Shown here: positions 58,601 through 64,000 of the stretch, piece after piece
How the letters are laid out: the number at the start of each line of letters is the position of its first letter
Position numbering within the stretch: the stretch's first letter is position 1
From: Pratylenchus scribneri
Taxonomy: Eukaryota > Nematoda > Chromadorea > Rhabditida > Pratylenchidae
Assembly: GCA_030063045.1 (NCBI GenBank)
Contig: JAQSEB010000019.1
Location: 62,001-126,000, forward strand
Length of the DNA: 64,000 bases
Reading direction: 5' to 3'
Translations under genes and position numbers: made by a program
The notes under the pieces: generated by a model
Databases searched by the model: none
Seen by the model: only the letters and a program-made list of their open reading frames with translations
What the model was told of the DNA's origin: nothing

Positions 58601-61600
58601 ATGAAAATAAATCAATTTTAGTTTAAAAGTTTAAGAAAATTAATTTTTTAGAAAATTATAATAAATTGATTTTTAGCTTAAATATAAAAAAATAATTAAT
58701 TAATTTTTAGGTTAAAAATAAGAAATAAATAAAATAATTAATTTTTAATTTAAAATAATTAATTAATTTTTAAAAATTTTATGAAATAATTTTTACGTAC
58801 ATTTTCACGTTTAGGGCAAAGTGAATCCAATTCATCGATGATGATCACATGCAATCGTGATTGATCGCCGGCCAATGCTTGTTCCCGTTCGGCATCCAAA
58901 AAAAGTAAGCGGACATTTCTCTCGGATTGGCCAAGCCACATACTTTAAAAGGAGAATAATTTCATAATTTAAAACCCAAAATGTACCTTTGAACTTCGGC
59001 ACCACTGAGCACCTTGGGCTCTCTTGAATTTAAAATCTTTGCTAATTCGCGGGCAATTAATGTTTTCCCAGTGCCTGGCGGTCCATGAAGCAAAATTCCG
59101 CGAATATGCTAAATAAATTAAGAGAAATTTTATATTAATTCTATTTGTTATTGATAAGTAAATTTATTTTAAATTATATTCCATCAAAAACTTTTAAAAT
59201 ATTTATTTTGGAAATATTGTTGACCTATTTTTCTCTGCATCATAGATTTGATGAGAAAAGAAAAGTACATAAATAATGTTTTTGAGTATTAATTTAATGT
59301 TTTTGAATTGATCTTTGATCTATTTTTGCAACTTTTTGTCGGAAAATTTCATTGTTAAAAATGCAATAGAAATGAAAAATAACCTATTTTTAAAACCAAT
59401 TTTGGCAAATTTCATAAAAAAATCTTAAATATTGTAGCCCTTAAATTGCAGCCTATTTTGATATTTTTGTGCCTAATTCCATTTCTAAGCTTATTTTATT
59501 TTAATTATTTTCTACCTCTTCGCCAATTTCTTTGTTAAAATTCGCCGGGATCATTCGAGAGAGGAAAGCATGCTGAAATATTTTGCCCAATTCTTTGCTC
59601 AATCCACCAATTTTCTCATGCAAATTCCATTCATTTTGATCAAAGAATTTTGGAGGAGCAATGGATTGACTAAATTAAATTAATTTACTTATAAATGTGC
59701 AATTTTAATTTACCCTTCAATGCCAAAAATGATCAATTTGGAATCGATGATTTTGATTTCAATGATTGTGTCCTTTTTGATTGCTGCATATTGAAGATTT
59801 TCCACAACAATTTGTGCCGTTGATGATGTCTTTAATTTATTTTTTAAATTAAATGTTTTTGTTTTAGCAAATTTTTTGTGTTTTTGTTTTTAAAAACATT
59901 GTTTTTCTTTGTCAAAACATTTTGTTTTATTTGTCTTCCCAACAATTTGTTTTTGTTTGTCAAACATTTTGTTTTTGTTTTTAAAAACATTTTGTTTTAT
60001 TTGTTTTCTCAACATTTGTGTTTTGTTTGTCAAAACATTGTTTTTGTTTGTCAGAACATTTTGTTTTTGTTTGCCAAAACATTTTGTTTTATTTGTTTTC
60101 CCAAAATTTTGTGTTTGTTTGTCAAAACATTGTTTTTGTTTTTCAAAACATTGTTTTTGTTTGTCAAAACATTGTTTTTGTTTGTCAAAACATTGTTTTT
60201 GTTTGTCAAAACATTGTTTTTGTTTGTCAAATATTTTTTTAAAAACATTTTGTTTTATTTGTTTTCCCAACATTTTGTGTTTGTTTGTCAAAACATTGTT
60301 TTGTTTGTCAAAACATATGTGTTTCAAAATATTGTTTTATTTATTTTTTTATTTGCCAAACATTTTGTTTTATTTGTTTTCCCAACATTTTGTTTTTGTT
60401 TGTCAAAACATTGTTTTTGTTTGTCAAAACATTGTTTTTGTTTGTCAAAACATTGTTTTTGTTTGTTAAAAAAATATTTTGTTTTTGTTTTTAAAAACAT
60501 TTTGTTTTATTTGTTTTCCCAACATTTGTGTTTTGTTTGTCAAAACATTATTTTTGTTTGTTTTCCCAACATTTTGTATTTTGTTTGTCAAAACATTTTG
60601 TTTTCAAAAGTTTTTTTCCAAATAAAAAGTTCACCGGTTCTTCTGCTGATGCTTCATTTGCATCGTCAGCGGGATCAATTTGCTTTTTGATTGTTCCTTG
60701 AATTTCAGTAATTCGAAATTTAAGGCAAGACATGTATTCCTCATTCATTTCCTCATCGAATAAATTGGTTTTGCATTTTTTCATGCGCTTTCCATCTTCC
60801 ACGTTTAAATATGCTTTAAAATAAAATTATAATAAAATTAAGATATTAATATTTTACCTGTCACGTCCAAATTCACAATTTTCCCCGAATAAACCTTCTT
60901 AAAACTGTCCACAATGTCATTGGCATGGAAAAACACATTCTTTGAATGGATTCTGTGAAATAAATAATAAATATTAATATTCATAAAATTAATAAAAAAA
61001 ATAATGGTTGGTATTTAATTTTGGGAAAAACATTGAAAATGATGAAAATGTATTGAAAATTGCGATAAGATTTTATCGGTTTAATTGTTTGTCCTAGACC
61101 GTCAAACTCCATACCCAATCGATTGATCTCACAAGTTGGGTCGATTGGTATGGTCAAGTTTTGATCAAAAATTGAGGGATTTAAACTGTTTAAACCATCT
61201 TATGTTTTTGGTTCAAAACTAAATTAAAATTGGTTAAACCTAAGCCGAATCATTATCAAATGATGCATTCCAAATAGATCTATCAATTGGATATAGGATT
61301 TGGGGGTTTAGGACAAATCGTTTAACCGCTAAAATCTTTTCGCCAATTTCAAAATTTTTTCGTCATTTTAAATATATTTCCCAAAAATAATTACTTACCC
61401 AATAGCATCTTTAATGATTGGACATTTTGCACTGCGATCACATTGAGCAATTTCAATTTTGATCAAATTCGCCGTCCTCTTTTCAGTCTCATCAAGCTAG
61501 AAATTTAATTTTATCATTTAAAATTGTAAATATTTTTCTTACTGCTTGAATGGTCACTTCATCGAATGGCTCAATTTTCAATTCGTCCATCATTTCTTTT

Positions 61601-63772
61601 GTAATAAAGATTTTTCCACGTGCACCTTTATGGTAATAATAGGATTGATTGATGGCCGTCCAAACAAATTGTCGTTCCTGGGAAAATTAAATTGAAACCA
61701 TAAAATTTCCCAAAATATTTCCCTTACTTTAATTTCAGTTCCTCCTTCGGTCGAATCTTCTTGAACTTTGTAGGAGAGGACAATTTTACTAAAATTTTTT
61801 TAAATTATTGAAATATTTTAAACATAGACTAACCCTTTCTCAATGTATGAATTGGTAGTTGAACTCGAATCATCATTTTCGCCAATGGCTCTAAATATAA
61901 ATATGGGAAATATTTAATTTGTAGTAAAGAATAATCTCAAAAATTTTTTTGTTTTTTATATAGAATAAAATAAAAATATTTTTCAACACGAAAATTTTCG
62001 GCAAATTAAATATTATTCTCTAATTTTTTTATATATTTTTAGTGAAAAAAGAGCATTATTTAAATATAAATATTTAAGCTTTAAAATTGTGCCTACTTTG
62101 TGACCACATTGAAATCCTTTTGATGTATCAAAAAAGAATCATCGTCCGATATTGAGCGCCAATTCCTCTCGAATTGTTGGACAATCAACTTTGATGATTT
62201 GGTTGTGGCTGTGGCATTGGCATCATTTTTGTCCGATTCATCTGTTGAGATTGGAGCCGTCACTTTTTCCTTTTTCGGGAATGAACTAAAAATTAAAAAA
62301 TTTGAAATAATTAGAATGAAAAATGAAAGGTAGTGAAATTATTTTATTTATTTATCGCAAAATTTGCTGACAAATTATAAATAAATATTTTTAAATCAAA
62401 GTTTATAAGCTCAACTTTAATAAAAAAAAGGATCATTTATTTTTTAAAAGATCTCTGAATGTGAATATTTAATTCTAATTTTTCAAAATATTTTATATTG
62501 TGTCCTTCCCCTTTGAATAAGAAATTTTTTTATCGGTCTTATTCAGCATCAGTATTTTTCAAAAAATGGTCTCAATATAAAAATAATTTTTACATAAAAT
62601 TAGCAGTACTTTTAATCGGTTATTGACCAACGAATTTTTATTTCACCCAAAAAATCACCCTATATGTTTCAACCTAATCTACTGGCGAATAATAACCGAT
62701 TTTACAGATCGATGAGTACTAGTAAGAAAATTTCCAGAAAAAATTAATTTAAAAATTTCACCGGATAATGTCCGGATTGCCATACAAGCAAAGACCGGAT
62801 TCGGCGATTGGGAAAAACAAAATTTTTGTTCCTTCCTTGATGAGCCCAAATTGCGCCTCTGTTTCGCCACGATCAATACCAAAGATTTTTGCCTATAAAA
62901 AAAAGATTAAAAATTGAACAAATCATAAGAAAAATTAATTTTAATTTATAAAAAATTTAAAAATAATATTTTATAAATATTATAAAAAAATTATTTAATA
63001 AATTCACCGAAAGTTTGCATTTTCGTGGAATTTGCGTGTTGTTTTTTCTTCCACTACCAATATTGATCCATCCAAGCAATGCACTGATACTGTATGCAGT
63101 GGCAAGCTCATCAAGACATGCTGATTGATGAGATATAATTAGGGCAAAAATTTTTCAAATTTTTTTTGTGTACCGATATCGACCCAATTCCCTTTTTCAG
63201 TTTTCATCACTACGGCAAAAATTTTTTGATGAATCCTTAATCAGAGCTCGAATAGTTCATCGAATGATCTAGTATTCAGTATTCACCCCCGATCAATCGA
63301 TCCACTATGAACCTTCTTTTTTAATGGAATCAATGAAACCAACTTTTAAAATATTTTATTATTTAAATTCACCTTTTCCCATTTTTTGCTCTTCCATTTC
63401 CACCATTTTCTGTCCTCCATTTCCATGTTTTGGAATATTATTTTTGGTGGCACATTCAAATTCCAACAGGCAAATTTGACCAACATTAAGCACATCATCT
63501 TGGAAGGTTTGTAGAAAATAATTGGCCAATGAGTCGGCACAGAGGGAAATTTTGTAGAAGTCACTGCAAAATTGAAAAAATTTTAAATATTTAAATTTTC
63601 CTAGGGAATGCAAAATACCCATTAAAAATGCATTTTTATTGTTTTTTTTTTATAAAATTCACCTAAATTCTGTCAAGCGAATTTGTATAAGAATGCGCGA
63701 AATTGTGAGGCTGATTGATGGCAATATAAATCCTCGATTCAAATCATTGTTCACTTGGACGATTACCTTAAA
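55669..63772 (-). CDS. NSF-like AAA+ ATPase, divergent, 5' end outside window
   Basis: At least 21 exons run from the one beginning at 63772 to the last (55830-55669). After an unrecognised N-terminal stretch come an NSF-N-like double-psi barrel ([20 protein letters not shown]), then [16 protein letters not shown] and ATPase domain D1 with Walker A GPPGTGKT, Walker [11 protein letters not shown], sensor GMTN and arginine finger LLRPGR. D2 follows: [14 protein letters not shown] Walker A (last Thr replaced by Lys), CIIFEKLE at Walker B, and [28 protein letters not shown] takes apart SNARE complexes after membrane fusion. D1 looks catalytic, D2 does not bind nucleotide by the normal motif. The ~280-residue N-terminal part (62104-63772: [26 protein letters not shown]) is unlike NSF and could in part be another gene, but splice phases are continuous. 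Confidence 0.75.
55878..56072. mobile_element. GAGGCCAT foldback element in NSF-like last intron
   Basis: TTATATTTTTGAGGC...GGCCATAAAACTAGG and the complement of GGCCAATTTATATGGCCTCA. Core GGGCAGGATGGGATTAGGGG is nearly identical to the copy at 54433-54622. Confidence 0.75.
56585..56945. repeat. C-rich repeat fragment in NSF-like intron
   Basis: AACCCCCCACCCCTCTATTA and ACACCCACCCCTCTCTCTAT, each followed by pyrimidine-rich sequence, mark two related blocks 270 bp apart. A transposon remnant is likely. Confidence 0.35.
59850..60615. repeat. 21-bp-based minisatellite in NSF-like intron
   Basis: Units of TTTTTGTTTGTCAAAACATTG (21 bp) alternate with longer units ending TTTTGTTTTATTTGTTTTCC plus CAACA. 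The array fills the intron between exons ending at 60636 and starting near 59831. Open frames across it are repeat by-products. Confidence 0.9.
61040..61370. mobile_element. Foldback element, TTTGTCCTA family, copy 3
   Basis: Left arm GAAAATTGCGATAAGATTTT...TTGTTTGTCCTAGACC...ACCCAATCGATTGAT; right arm, complemented, GAAATTGGCGAAAAGATTTT...GATTTGTCCTAAACC...TCCAATTGATAGAT. Lies in an NSF-like intron. Confidence 0.6.
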
Positions 63773-64000
63773 AATTGAGAAATATTGGTAAAAATTTACT
63801 TTTATTATTATTGGAATTGTTTTAAATTAATTTTAATTGAAAAAATAAAAAAATATGATAGGCAAAAATAACTATAACTTTTCGATTCGATAAAAATGTC
63901 ATATTTTCGAAAATAATATTTTTTATATTTTTCTAAAGGAATAATTTTTATTAAATTCCATGACTAATAAGATCTCCGTTTTCAGGCTTTTTAATTAAAG

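Noticed and set aside
59878..60802. 270-codon Phe/Leu/Cys-rich open frame on the plus strand
   Set aside because: It is a TTTTTGTTTGTCAAAACA minisatellite in an intron of the NSF-like gene, antisense to it.

Overview
The window is strongly AT-rich eukaryotic DNA with short AT-rich introns, UUUUCAG-type 3' splice sites, likely spliced-leader acceptors just before start codons, and dense small inverted-repeat elements. Gene content (an LC3/LGG-2-type ATG8, tandem UGTs, an NSF-like ATPase, secreted cysteine-rich proteins) and gene structure point to a nematode. A tylenchid (plant-parasitic clade, Meloidogyne-like) is my inference from base composition, secreted tandem families and GC-AG introns; nothing here proves the species.

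Layout. 1-2.2 kb (minus): 3'-incomplete atlastin/GBP-family GTPase with a signal peptide and an acidic Glu-Gly-Ser-Gly linker. 3.9-4.8 kb (plus): small RRM protein. 6.2-7.0 kb (minus): LC3-like ATG8 with a long C-terminal tail. 7.6-8.6 kb: tandem duplicated segment. 9.6-10.2 kb: 619-bp palindromic transposon with an 8-bp target duplication. 11.0-14.5 kb (plus): one gene encoding a methylthioribulose-1-phosphate dehydratase fused in frame, inside a single exon, to a three-repeat annexin. 15.0-15.3 kb: possible small secreted protein.

16.5-43.2 kb (minus) is a tandem triplicated cassette. Each unit has a nine-exon (eight in unit 3) gene for a ~775-residue secreted protein with an N-terminal thioredoxin/GST-like region resembling the FAX/CDR family (called FL1-3 here), and 5' of it a two-exon gene for a small secreted protein with four CX3C motifs (CR1-3). 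A fourth CR gene (CR4) follows. FL1 is intact; FL2 has lost the AG of one 3' splice site; FL3 has a premature stop and a 139-bp palindromic insertion; CR2 is frameshifted. MITE insertions can be dated against the empty sites in the paralogues, and one sits exactly in a 5' splice site.

44.7-53.0 kb (plus): two tandem eight-exon UDP-glycosyltransferases with expanded intronic minisatellites. 53.5-54.8 kb (minus): complete four-exon gene of unknown function (197 residues). 55.7-63.8 kb (minus): NSF-like two-domain AAA+ ATPase, 5' end outside the window, with an N-terminal extension and a degenerate second ATPase site.

The most novel points are the dehydratase-annexin fusion, the FL/CR secreted cassette with birth-and-death evolution, the splice-site-duplicating MITE, and the secreted atlastin. 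Exon coordinates were read by hand from splice consensus, reading frame and paralogue comparison; no database search was run.
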